Assembly (NCBI RefSeq): GCF_900114925.1
Contig: NZ_FOUR01000001.1
Location: 744,001-808,000, forward strand
DNA length: 64,000 nucleotides
Source: Marinobacter pelagius
GTDB taxonomy: Bacteria > Pseudomonadota > Gammaproteobacteria > Pseudomonadales > Oleiphilaceae
Direction: 5' to 3'
Position numbers and translations under genes: made by a program. Under the pieces are notes generated by a model, which had not been told where the DNA came from, did not search any database, and saw only the letters and a program-made list of their open reading frames with translations. Shown in pieces: positions 48,620 to 56,210 of this stretch. The first letter of the stretch is position 1. Each line of letters opens with the position of its first letter.

Positions 48620-49450
48620 ATGTCCACAATACATCCTCTGAGAAATGCGATTCGTACTTCGTTTGAACATCGCCGCGCCACCTGGTGGTCTGCGGCGCTG
48701 GTGACGGCCATGCTGGGCACCGGCGGGCTCGCAGCTGCAGCCTGCAGCGCCTGCTCTCCATGCAAGAACAAGTGCAAGGCAGAGCAGTACTGCAAGGCCG
48801 GATGTAACCCTTGCGCCGCTAAAAACCCCTGCGCCAGCAAGAACCCCTGTGCAAGCAAAGGCTGTAATCCCTGTGCCACGAAAACCTGTAATCCCTGTGC
48901 GGCTTCCGGGAAGTGTGGCGCCAAACCCAATCCCTGTGCTGCCAAAAAGGTCACCAGGCCGGCCAACTATCAGCCCTATGAGGGGAATCCCTGCAAGCTG
49001 ATGGCGCTGGGGGAGAAACTGTTCAATGACACCTCCCTGAGCGGCAATGGTCTGTCCTGCGCGACCTGCCATAACGATGGTGCCGGTTACAACGCCACCT
49101 TTGCCAACGCCTATCCGCATTCCGTGGCCATGGCTCGCGACATGTTTGGTATGGATTCGGTGCATCTGGATGAGATGGTCCAGATCTGCATGGTCCAGCC
49201 CATGGCAGCCGAGCCCCTGGACTGGAGTGGCGAGCAGCTGGCGGCACTCACCACCTATATGGGTAAGGTCCAGGAGCAACTGGCTGCTAATCCCTGTGCC
49301 CTGAAGGGCGGTAAATGCGGAGCCTGTAACCCGTGCGCCGGTAAAAATCCTTGCGCCACGAAAAATCCATGCGCAACTAAAAATCCCTGTGCGGCGAAGA
49401 ACCCCTGTTCCGCCAGTGCCGGGAAACGTCTGGCAGATGCCGCTGCCTGA
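48620..49450 (+). CDS. secreted c-type cytochrome flanked by NPC cysteine repeats
   Basis: A 276-residue exported protein unlike standard cytochromes. After a signal peptide (about 1-40, ending AAAAC), residues 42-106 carry 15 cysteines in repeats such as CNPCAAKNPCASKNPC. A c-type cytochrome domain (about 118-222) has heme motif CATCH at 147-151 and Met-rich MVQICMVQPMAAEPL as candidate axial region. Residues 226-263 then repeat the cysteine array (eight more). Total is 27 cysteines, two of them in the heme site. It is preceded by GGGGAGAG and an ECF-type promoter. A periplasmic metal or thiol buffer with an electron-transfer heme is a reasonable guess. Confidence 0.85.
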   Translation: MSTIHPLRNAIRTSFEHRRATWWSAALVTAMLGTGGLAAAACSACSPCKNKCKAEQYCKAGCNPCAAKNPCASKNPCASKGCNPCATKTCNPCAASGKCGAKPNPCAAKKVTRPANYQPYEGNPCKLMALGEKLFNDTSLSGNGLSCATCHNDGAGYNATFANAYPHSVAMARDMFGMDSVHLDEMVQICMVQPMAAEPLDWSGEQLAALTTYMGKVQEQLAANPCALKGGKCGACNPCAGKNPCATKNPCATKNPCAAKNPCSASAGKRLADAAA

Positions 49451-49474
49451 GGTTGCTGCAAATGTTCATGGGCC

Positions 49475-49500
49475 CGACTTCCGGGAATTTTCGGAAGTCG
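49475..49500 (+). terminator. intergenic hairpin between the cytochrome and DUF6969 genes
   Basis: CGACTTCCG (49475-49483) pairs with CGGAAGTCG (49492-49500) around an 8-base loop. No U-tract follows, so it is more likely an RNA-stability or partial-attenuation element than a full terminator. Confidence 0.45.
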
Positions 49501-49522
49501 CCCCGGCAGGAGATGAAAGGCT

Positions 49523-50275
49523 ATGACAGAACTTCGTATTCCCAGGCTGGCGACCCTGACGGACGCGCAGCTGGAAATAAGTCTGGCGGCCATTGACGAT
49601 ATCCGGGAGTGCTACCGGGTGTTGGAGAAAGGCGGGTTGAATGTGGTTGGGGAAGTGCTCAAGGGGCAGGGCCCTTTCTATGAAATGGATCATTACCCGA
49701 AAGAAGACGTTTATGACCGGGATACGGCGTCCCAGTATTACTATCATGCTCACCGGGAGGATCATGCCGAACATGGCCATTTCCATCTGTTCCTTCGTGA
49801 CGCCTCATTACCTGAGGGGGTAGAGCCAGCGATGGGGCCCACCGGCGAGGACCGGGTGGCGCATCTGGTTGCCATTTCCATGGATGCCTGGGGCTACCCC
49901 ACCGACCTGTTTGCGGTAAATCGCTGGGTGACGGACGAGAGCTGGCTGCCGGCGACAACAATCACGACCGTTCTGGACCGGTTTGCCATTGATCACGCTT
50001 ACCCCAGCTGGCCGGTGAACCGCTGGCTGACGGCCATGTTGCGTGGTTTCCGGCCCCAGATCGAAGCCTTATTGCACCACCGGGACGAGGTGATAGAACA
50101 ACGGCGAGAGCAAAGCCTGGAACAGGTACTGGAGGATCGATCCCTGGAGATTACCGGGACCATTCCGATCGATGTCGAGAGTTGGGCGGACAGGCTCGAA
50201 GCCGAACGGAAAAGACGAACCCGGGCGGCTGGTGCGGGAGAGTACAGGGACATGCAACAAATCCCGGGGGTGTGA
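49523..50275 (+). CDS. DUF6969-like protein
   Basis: A 250-residue soluble protein. The region YEMDHYPKEDVYDRDTASQYYYHAHREDHAEHGHFHLFLR (about 55-95) is rich in His, Tyr and Asp and resembles DUF6969 proteins, whose function is unknown. The HxHxEHGHFH stretch could bind metal. A basic C-terminus follows. It lies 73 bp after the cysteine-rich cytochrome, with a hairpin between, and is probably on the same ECF-driven transcript. Confidence 0.75.
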   Translation: MTELRIPRLATLTDAQLEISLAAIDDIRECYRVLEKGGLNVVGEVLKGQGPFYEMDHYPKEDVYDRDTASQYYYHAHREDHAEHGHFHLFLRDASLPEGVEPAMGPTGEDRVAHLVAISMDAWGYPTDLFAVNRWVTDESWLPATTITTVLDRFAIDHAYPSWPVNRWLTAMLRGFRPQIEALLHHRDEVIEQRREQSLEQVLEDRSLEITGTIPIDVESWADRLEAERKRRTRAAGAGEYRDMQQIPGV

Positions 50276-50293
50276 CACCCGCGCCGGGAACAT

Positions 50294-50554
50294 TCATTCC
50301 TCGTCGTTATCCCGGGTTCTTCGTGTTTTGAGTGCTTCGGAGATCCGTTCATCGATCCGGCGCAGGAGCTCTTCGTCCGGGTGGCCGGAGGAGTGCGCCT
50401 GCATAAGCCTGGTACTTGCGCGCAGGTTGCCGATAAAGGTTCGGCAGTCCTGGCACATCATCAGGTGCATCTTCACGGAAAGGTTTTGGCGGGCGCTGAG
50501 TTCGCCATCGATGTAGTCACTGGCTATTTCGGCCAGGTCCCTGCACATTAACAT
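50294..50554 (-). CDS. zinc-finger anti-sigma factor (zf-HC2)
   Basis: An 86-residue cytoplasmic protein with the anti-sigma zinc finger: Cys4, then His30-xxx-Cys34-xx-Cys37 (HLMMCQDC). No membrane helix is present, so it is a soluble, ZAS-type regulator that could release its sigma factor when the zinc cysteines are oxidised or metallated. It overlaps the 3' end of the sigma gene by 7 bp, so the pair is translationally coupled. Confidence 0.9.
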   Translation of the reverse strand: MLMCRDLAEIASDYIDGELSARQNLSVKMHLMMCQDCRTFIGNLRASTRLMQAHSSGHPDEELLRRIDERISEALKTRRTRDNDEE

Positions 50555-51168
50555 TCGCCCGTCTCCTGGAAGGTTTCCACCATGAGAAAGATCTTCTGCC
50601 TCGCACGGTGTAAAAGTACACGAAGGTTAGAGGCGCTGACATCCAGAATGTTACAGACATCTTCGGATTTGTGCTGGTGGGCTTCGTAGAGCATCAGGGC
50701 GGAGCGTTGGGTTTCCGGCAGAGCGGAGAGGTGTTTATCGAGACAATCGCTGAGTGCTCCGTTTTCCATCAGGGTATCGGCGGATTCGTGGAACTTTAGC
50801 TTGGGCGGCACGTCCCATCGGCCGGTAGCGTTGAAGCGTTCGGCCAGCTCCGGTTCGAGGCCTTCGGAAAAATCGGTCGCTACTTCGCGCTTGCTGGAAC
50901 GTAACTTGTTCTTGCACCGGTTGGCGACGATCCGGTGCAGCCAGGTTTTCAGACCGGAACGGCCTTCAAATTTGTGTATGGCATCAATCACCGTAACCCA
51001 GCAATCCTGGACAATTTCTTCGGCACTGGAGTGGTCCAGGTAGAACCGGGCAACCGCCAGCATGCCAGGGGAGTACCCGCGTACCGCTTTCTTGTACGCT
51101 GTCGAATCGCCCTGTTTGAGTGCTTCTATCAGTGAACCTTCGATGTCCGGATGCACTGCTGTGTCCAT
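50548..51168 (-). CDS. ECF sigma factor (sigma-70 family)
   Basis: A 206-residue extracytoplasmic-function sigma factor. Sigma region 2 spans about 40-105 (EEIVQDCWVTVIDAIHKFEGRSGLKTWLHRIVANRCKNKL) and region 4 about 145-195 (LPETQRSALMLYEAH, then DVCNILDVSASNLRVLLHRARQKI). It is coupled to the zinc-finger anti-sigma gene. No match to the shared promoter motif was found upstream of it on the minus strand, so autoregulation through the same motif is not supported. It most likely drives the three TGTAAYA-N14-GTGTCTS promoters nearby. Confidence 0.93.
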   Translation of the reverse strand: MDTAVHPDIEGSLIEALKQGDSTAYKKAVRGYSPGMLAVARFYLDHSSAEEIVQDCWVTVIDAIHKFEGRSGLKTWLHRIVANRCKNKLRSSKREVATDFSEGLEPELAERFNATGRWDVPPKLKFHESADTLMENGALSDCLDKHLSALPETQRSALMLYEAHQHKSEDVCNILDVSASNLRVLLHRARQKIFLMVETFQETGEC

Positions 51169-51283
51169 GGGTTTCCGTCCCTTGTCAGTCTGGCTTCGAT
51201 CGCTGTGTCTTTATAGTGGTTCGGATTCCGGAAAAGTTCCGGTATTCTGTAGCGATTGCTCAAAAATATTAAATCAAGGACGA

Positions 51284-51311
51284 TGTAACATCCAGCCGGT
51301 GATCGTGTCTC
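51284..51311 (+). promoter_or_regulatory. ECF-type promoter 2 (TVP38-flavoprotein gene)
   Basis: TGTAACA at 51284-51290 and GTGTCTC at 51305-51311, 14 bases apart, the same as promoters 1 and 3. It is about 45 bp before the start codon and lies in the divergent region opposite the sigma gene. Confidence 0.75.
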
Positions 51312-51356
51312 AGCAATAACAACGTACTGGTTTATACATTTTTTGCAGGTATGGAC

Positions 51357-53555
51357 ATGAATCGAAGCAAGCTTTTACTCATTCTGGTTATCGCCGCGAT
51401 CGTGGCTGTGTTTATCGGCCTCGACGGTCACAAGCTGCTGACCCTGGAGAACCTGCAGTCCCATCAGGCTGCGCTGGCGCAATGGATTGATCAGCACCTT
51501 CTGGTGGCGGTTCTCGGGTATGGCTTGATTTATGTGGTCGTGACAGCCCTGTCCCTGCCGGGTGCAACCATAATGACCCTGGCCGGCGGTGCCTTCTTCG
51601 GAAATCTTTATGGCCTGGCTGCGGTATCCATTGCTTCGACCGTGGGCGCCTCCCTGGCCTTTCTGGTGGCCAGGTTCCTGTTAAGGGATACCCTGCGGGA
51701 GCGATACAAGGACACCATTGCCAGGATCGACAGGGGCATTGAAAAAGACGGTGCCTTCTACCTGGCAACCCTGCGCCTGGTGCCGGTGTTTCCGTTTTTC
51801 CTGATCAACCTGGCCATGGGCCTGACCGGCATGAAGTTGCGCACCTATGCCCTGGTGAGCTGGATTGCCATGCTGCCGGGCACCTTCGTGTTCGTGAATG
51901 CCGGCACCCAGTTGGGCCAGATCCAGTCCACCGGTGATATCGTCTCGGCCGACCTGCTCCTGTCCTTTGCCCTGCTCGGGCTGTTCCCCCTCATTGCCAA
52001 GTTTGTGGTGGGCTTCATCCGCCGCCGTCGGGTGTATGCCGGATGGCAGAAACCCGACCATTTTGACTACAACCTGCTGGTCATCGGCGGCGGTTCTGCA
52101 GGACTGGTTTCCGCCTACATCGCTGCGGCCGTCAAGGCAAAAGTGGCCCTTATCGAGAAGAACAAAATGGGCGGCGACTGCCTCAACACCGGCTGCGTGC
52201 CTTCCAAGGCCCTGATTCGCAGCGCCAAGGCGGCCGACACCTTGCGCCACGCCAACCGCTATGGCCTGGAGTCGGTGCCGGTGAAGGGCTCGTTCAGGAA
52301 CATCATGAATCGGGTCAAGGACGTGATCGCCAAAGTGGAGCCCCACGATTCCCCCGAGCGTTACCGAAAGCTGGGTGTCGACTGCATCTCCGGCGAGGCG
52401 AGCTTCGTATCTCCCTGGGAACTGGAGGTTCGGCACAACGATGGCCGCACTGAGCGACTGACGGCTCGCAGTATTATCGTGGCTACTGGTGGAAAACCGG
52501 CCATGCCGGCGATTCCGGGACTTGAAGACATGCAACCGCTGACCTCCGAGAACCTGTGGGAACTGCAGGATCAACCGGAGCGCTTGCTGGTACTGGGCGG
52601 GGGCCCGATCGGCTGCGAGCTGGCCCATGCTTTCGCGCGCCTGGGCATCAAGGTAACCCAGGTGGAGCGGGGCGAACGTCTGCTGTCGAAGGAAGATGCG
52701 GATGTTGCCTCGGTGGTCATGAAACAGTTTGAGGCCGATGGCATCGACGTCCGGCTGAAGCATTCGGCCACCGAGTTTCGCATTGAGGAAGGCGAGAAGG
52801 TTGCCTACTGCGATCATGAGGGTGAACGCGTGAGAATTCCCTTCGATCAGGTGCTGGTCGCGGTGGGGCGTGCGGCCGATACCTCCGGACTGAACCTGGA
52901 ACGGATCGGCGTGGATACCCTGCCCAACGGTACCGTGCCGGTTGAAGCGGATATGAGCCTGCGTTACCCCAACGTGTTTGCCTGTGGCGATGTGGCCGGT
53001 CCTTACCAGTTCACCCACGCCGCCGCCCACCAGGCCTGGTATGCCGCGGTGAACGGCTTGTTTGGCCAGTTCAAACGCTTCCGGGTGGACTACCGGGTAA
53101 TGCCCTGGGTCACCTTCACCTCGCCGGAAGTGGCGCGGGTCGGCCTGAGCGAAGCTGAAGCGAAAGAAAAGGGAATTGCCTGCGAGGTCACCCGCTACGG
53201 CCTGGATGACCTGGACCGGGCGATTGCCGAGAGCGAGGACTATGGCTTCATCAAGGTGCTGACACCGCCGGGCAAGGACAAGATTCTCGGTGCCGTGGTG
53301 GTGGGCGCCCACGCGGGTGAAATCCTGGCGGAATTTACCCTGGCGATGAAACATGGTCTGGGCCTGAACAAGATCCTGGGCACCATCCACCCCTACCCGA
53401 CCTGGAACGAGTCCGCCAAGTACGCGGCCGGAGAATGGAAACGCGCCCACGCGCCGGAAGGCATTCTCAGGCTTCTTGAGAAACTTCACGGATGGCGCCG
53501 GGGTAAAAAAGATCAGAGCCGGCAGGAAAAGCGTAAAGAAGTGACAACGGGGTAA
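51357..53555 (+). CDS. TVP38/TMEM64 membrane domain fused to mercuric-reductase-like flavoprotein
   Basis: A 732-residue fusion. Residues about 1-225 are a TVP38/TMEM64 (VTT) membrane module with LPGATIMTLAGGAFFGNLYG. Residues about 235-720 are a pyridine-nucleotide disulfide oxidoreductase: GGGSAGLVSAY, redox-active CLNTGCVPSK, GGGPIGCELAHAFARLG and a C-terminal HPYPTWNE. It resembles mercuric reductase and dihydrolipoamide dehydrogenase more than glutathione reductase, but it lacks the C-terminal vicinal cysteines of MerA. It may reduce a thiol, metal or disulfide substrate at the membrane. ATG 51357 is chosen over 51351 for ribosome-site spacing. Confidence 0.9.
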   Translation: MNRSKLLLILVIAAIVAVFIGLDGHKLLTLENLQSHQAALAQWIDQHLLVAVLGYGLIYVVVTALSLPGATIMTLAGGAFFGNLYGLAAVSIASTVGASLAFLVARFLLRDTLRERYKDTIARIDRGIEKDGAFYLATLRLVPVFPFFLINLAMGLTGMKLRTYALVSWIAMLPGTFVFVNAGTQLGQIQSTGDIVSADLLLSFALLGLFPLIAKFVVGFIRRRRVYAGWQKPDHFDYNLLVIGGGSAGLVSAYIAAAVKAKVALIEKNKMGGDCLNTGCVPSKALIRSAKAADTLRHANRYGLESVPVKGSFRNIMNRVKDVIAKVEPHDSPERYRKLGVDCISGEASFVSPWELEVRHNDGRTERLTARSIIVATGGKPAMPAIPGLEDMQPLTSENLWELQDQPERLLVLGGGPIGCELAHAFARLGIKVTQVERGERLLSKEDADVASVVMKQFEADGIDVRLKHSATEFRIEEGEKVAYCDHEGERVRIPFDQVLVAVGRAADTSGLNLERIGVDTLPNGTVPVEADMSLRYPNVFACGDVAGPYQFTHAAAHQAWYAAVNGLFGQFKRFRVDYRVMPWVTFTSPEVARVGLSEAEAKEKGIACEVTRYGLDDLDRAIAESEDYGFIKVLTPPGKDKILGAVVVGAHAGEILAEFTLAMKHGLGLNKILGTIHPYPTWNESAKYAAGEWKRAHAPEGILRLLEKLHGWRRGKKDQSRQEKRKEVTTG

Positions 53556-53572
53556 AAAAATCAGGCGGTCGC

Positions 53573-53600
53573 TGTAACAAAACCGTCCTGCCCGTGTCTG
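53573..53600 (+). promoter_or_regulatory. ECF-type promoter 3 (radical SAM gene)
   Basis: TGTAACA at 53573-53579 and GTGTCTG at 53594-53600, 14 bases apart, as in promoters 1 and 2. It is about 33 bp before the radical SAM start, just after the flavoprotein stop. Confidence 0.7.
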
Positions 53601-53633
53601 TGCCCAATAACATTGAATGATCGAGGAGCATCT

Positions 53634-54605
53634 ATGCCCCTGACCGAAACCCGACCGGCCCGCAGTAAACGTATTCCGGCCGTGGAAGTCCTCGAACCCC
53701 GGGCGTTCGACAGCTGGACCCACACCCGCAACGGTGATCCGCGAGGTTACATCGATGCGGACAAGCTCAAGGAGCTATGGATTCACACCGGCACCGCCTG
53801 CAACCTGGCCTGCCCCTTCTGCCTGGAAGGCTCCCACCCTGGCGACGGTCGCATTCCCGGCATGAAGCTCAGTGATGTGAAGCCGTTTATCCACGAGGCC
53901 ATCGATATGGGCGTGGAGCAGTTTTCGTTCACCGGTGGCGAACCTTTCGTCATCCGGGATTTCGTCAACATCCTCGATTACGCCAGCCAGCACCGGCCCT
54001 GCTTCGTGCTTACCAACGCCACCGAGCCGCTGCTGAAACGCCGGCACCAGGTGTTGCCGCTACTGGACAATCCCTATCCGATCCACTTCCGGGTCAGTCT
54101 CGATTTTCCGGACCGGGCCCGGCACGACAAGGACCGGGGTGAAGGCAGCTTCGATCAGGCGCTGGAGGGTATTCGCTGGCTGATCGAGCAGGGCTTCAAG
54201 GTGTCCATCGCGCGCCAGACCGACCCGGAAGAGATTCCCTCGGATGTGGAAGCGGCTTTCCGTGACATTTTCCGTGAGTGGAACATTCCGGAGAACCTGG
54301 CCTTTACCGCGTTTCCGGATCTCGGCACACCGGGTTCCGAGGATGGCAGCCCGGAGATTACCGAGACCTGCATGGAGAAATATCCAACCAAAGAGTCGCG
54401 GGCGCACTTCATGTGTACCTATACCCGGATGCTGGTGAAGAAGGGCGATGCGGTGCGGGTGTATGCCTGCACGCTGGTGGATGATGATCCTCAGTATGAC
54501 CTCGGTGGGTCGTTGGCCGAGAGCATGGATGAGCGGATCATGTTGCGGCATCACCGGTGTTTTTCCTGTTACCGCTTTGGGGCTAGTTGTTCGGCGCCTG
54601 CCTAG
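53634..54605 (+). CDS. radical SAM protein with C-terminal cysteine cluster
   Basis: A 323-residue enzyme with the radical SAM motif CNLACPFC (Cys 56, 60 and 63) and SFTGGEPF near 100. Several C-terminal cysteines, including CFSCYRFGASC (309-319), could hold an auxiliary iron-sulfur cluster, as in SPASM or twitch proteins. The chemistry and substrate are unknown. ATG 53634 has GAGGAG at 53624; an upstream TTG at 53613 is less likely. An ECF-type promoter is directly upstream. It is not a QueE, ArsS or obvious peptide-maturase type, although a modification role on the cysteine-rich protein is possible. Confidence 0.85.
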   Translation: MPLTETRPARSKRIPAVEVLEPRAFDSWTHTRNGDPRGYIDADKLKELWIHTGTACNLACPFCLEGSHPGDGRIPGMKLSDVKPFIHEAIDMGVEQFSFTGGEPFVIRDFVNILDYASQHRPCFVLTNATEPLLKRRHQVLPLLDNPYPIHFRVSLDFPDRARHDKDRGEGSFDQALEGIRWLIEQGFKVSIARQTDPEEIPSDVEAAFRDIFREWNIPENLAFTAFPDLGTPGSEDGSPEITETCMEKYPTKESRAHFMCTYTRMLVKKGDAVRVYACTLVDDDPQYDLGGSLAESMDERIMLRHHRCFSCYRFGASCSAPA

Positions 54606-54651
54606 GCTTGGGCATTGTCGATTGCAGGACTGATGGCTGGTCATTGGCGGC

Positions 54652-54740
54652 CTGGGGGGTGGGGGTAATTTCTCCTTGGAAAAACAACTCGCTTCGCTCA
54701 GACATCTTTTTCCGGCGGATAAATTACCCCCACCCCCCAG
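54652..54740. repeat. palindromic intergenic repeat (20-bp perfect arms)
   Basis: CTGGGGGGTGGGGGTAATTT at 54652-54671 and its reverse complement at 54721-54740 flank a centre with GGAAAAA/TTTTTCC arms (about 54678 and 54707) and a short CGAAGCG core. It lies between the radical SAM and symporter genes and could affect transcript ends. Its architecture resembles the element at 4356, but the sequence differs. Confidence 0.7.
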
Positions 54741-54803
54741 ACCGCGGATACGGCTTTGCTGTTCGTTGAATGACGTTAAAGAAAAAGAACCAGGAACAAG
54801 ACA

Positions 54804-56207
54804 ATGAATTTTACAGAAGCCTCCCTGTTCTGGGGATTTCTGCTGGTATACGGCGTGGTGATGTATGTGCTGTCGCCAAAGAGCAAGAACGCGAATTCGT
54901 TCTATAAAGGCGCCGATGATCAGGGGAATCCGGTTGGTCAGTGGTCACTGACAGCCAGTATTTTTATCAGCTGGATCTTCGCCAAGTCGGTGACCAATGC
55001 GGCCAATCTGGGGGCGGCTTACGGCGTGGTCGGTGGTCTGGCGTACGCCAGTTACTGGCTGTCGATTCCGGTGGCCGGTTATGTCATCTACCTGATTCGG
55101 ACCCAGACCGGGGCCCGGAGTCTGCAGGACTTTCTGACTTCCCGGTTTGGCCGGCTGGCCGGTCTGGCCTTTGCGGCGGCGATCCTGATCCGGCTGTATA
55201 ACGAGGTGTGGAGTAACACCGCGGTCGTGGGCGGTTACTTCGGACTGCCCGGGGAGTGGGAGTATTACGCGGCGGCGATGCTCTTCACCGTGTTTACCCT
55301 GGCCTACAGCCTGAAAGGCGGGCTGCGTTCGTCGATCTTTACCGACGTGATCCAGGCTTTCGTGTTCGTGTTCTTTGTCGGGGCGGTGTTGTTCCTGATC
55401 ATTCCGGCCAACGATACCAGTGCCCTGCTCAGCAATGGTGAGTTCCGGCTCAACGCCGGCTTCGACCTGTTGCTGGTCGCCCTGCTGCAGTTGTTCAGTT
55501 ACCCGTTCCACGATCCGGTCCTGACCGACCGGGGGTTAGTGAACAAGGAAAAGACCATGCTCAAGAGCTTCGTGGTGGCCGGTCTGCTGGGTTTTGTGGC
55601 GGTATTTATCTTCAGCCTGGTGGGTGTCCATGCCCGACTCAACGGTATCGATGCCATGGGTAATGCACCGGCAGCCGTGGGGCAGTCCCTGGGGCTGGCG
55701 GCGCTGTTCTTCATGAGTGTGGTGATGATGACTTCGGCCGGCTCCACCCTGGATTCCACCTTTACCTCGTTGGCGAAATCCCTGGCCGTGGATCTGCCCC
55801 GGCTGGCCCGGCGCGCCAAGGACCGGTTGCCCAGTATGCGGGTTGGTGCGGTGGTGATGGTGGTGTTTGCGTTCCTGGGTAACCTGCCGATGTTTGCCGG
55901 AACCGACATTCTCAAGGCCACGACCATCTCCGGCACCATGGTGATGGGGCTGGCGCCGGTGTTCCTGTTCTATGGTTTCACCCGCTGGTCGCCCTGGAGT
56001 TTCCACCTGAGTTTCTGGACCGGTCTGGGCCTGGGTGTCTTGCTGGCCATGGGCCTGATTCCCGCGAGCTGGGCCATCGGTGATGGCAAGTACGCCATGC
56101 TGCTGGGCGTCAACGCCTGGGGCTTCCTGATCTGTTCCGCCGGGTTCTTTGTCCCGCTGGTGTTGCGGCGTCTGGCGGGGCGTTCGCTGGCTGCCGGGGA
56201 GGCCTGA
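54804..56207 (+). CDS. sodium:solute symporter-like transporter
   Basis: A 467-residue membrane protein with about 13 helices and SSS/LeuT-fold features: SLTASIFISWIFAKSVTNAANLGAAYGVVGGLAYASYW (about 48-85) and ATTISGTMVMGLAPVFLFYGF near 385. It is smaller than typical SSS proteins, and the substrate is unknown. Its stop is 3 bp before the metallophosphoesterase start, so the two genes form an operon. The radical SAM gene is 198 bp upstream, across a palindromic repeat. Confidence 0.85.
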   Translation: MNFTEASLFWGFLLVYGVVMYVLSPKSKNANSFYKGADDQGNPVGQWSLTASIFISWIFAKSVTNAANLGAAYGVVGGLAYASYWLSIPVAGYVIYLIRTQTGARSLQDFLTSRFGRLAGLAFAAAILIRLYNEVWSNTAVVGGYFGLPGEWEYYAAAMLFTVFTLAYSLKGGLRSSIFTDVIQAFVFVFFVGAVLFLIIPANDTSALLSNGEFRLNAGFDLLLVALLQLFSYPFHDPVLTDRGLVNKEKTMLKSFVVAGLLGFVAVFIFSLVGVHARLNGIDAMGNAPAAVGQSLGLAALFFMSVVMMTSAGSTLDSTFTSLAKSLAVDLPRLARRAKDRLPSMRVGAVVMVVFAFLGNLPMFAGTDILKATTISGTMVMGLAPVFLFYGFTRWSPWSFHLSFWTGLGLGVLLAMGLIPASWAIGDGKYAMLLGVNAWGFLICSAGFFVPLVLRRLAGRSLAAGEA

Positions 56208-56210
56208 TTC

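Noticed and set aside
48780..48910. Tandem repeats near 48.8 kb resembling a CRISPR or satellite array
   Set aside because: They are in-frame coding repeats (NPCAxK) of varying length in the cysteine-rich cytochrome; no spacer structure.
51681..53723. A long minus-strand frame opposite the flavoprotein
   Set aside because: Antisense shadow; low-complexity His- and Gln-rich composition, no start context.
53634..54605. Identifying the radical SAM enzyme as an arsenosugar (ArsS) or peptide maturase
   Set aside because: The sequence around the cluster and the domain layout do not resemble ArsS, and no clear precursor peptide with a leader was found.
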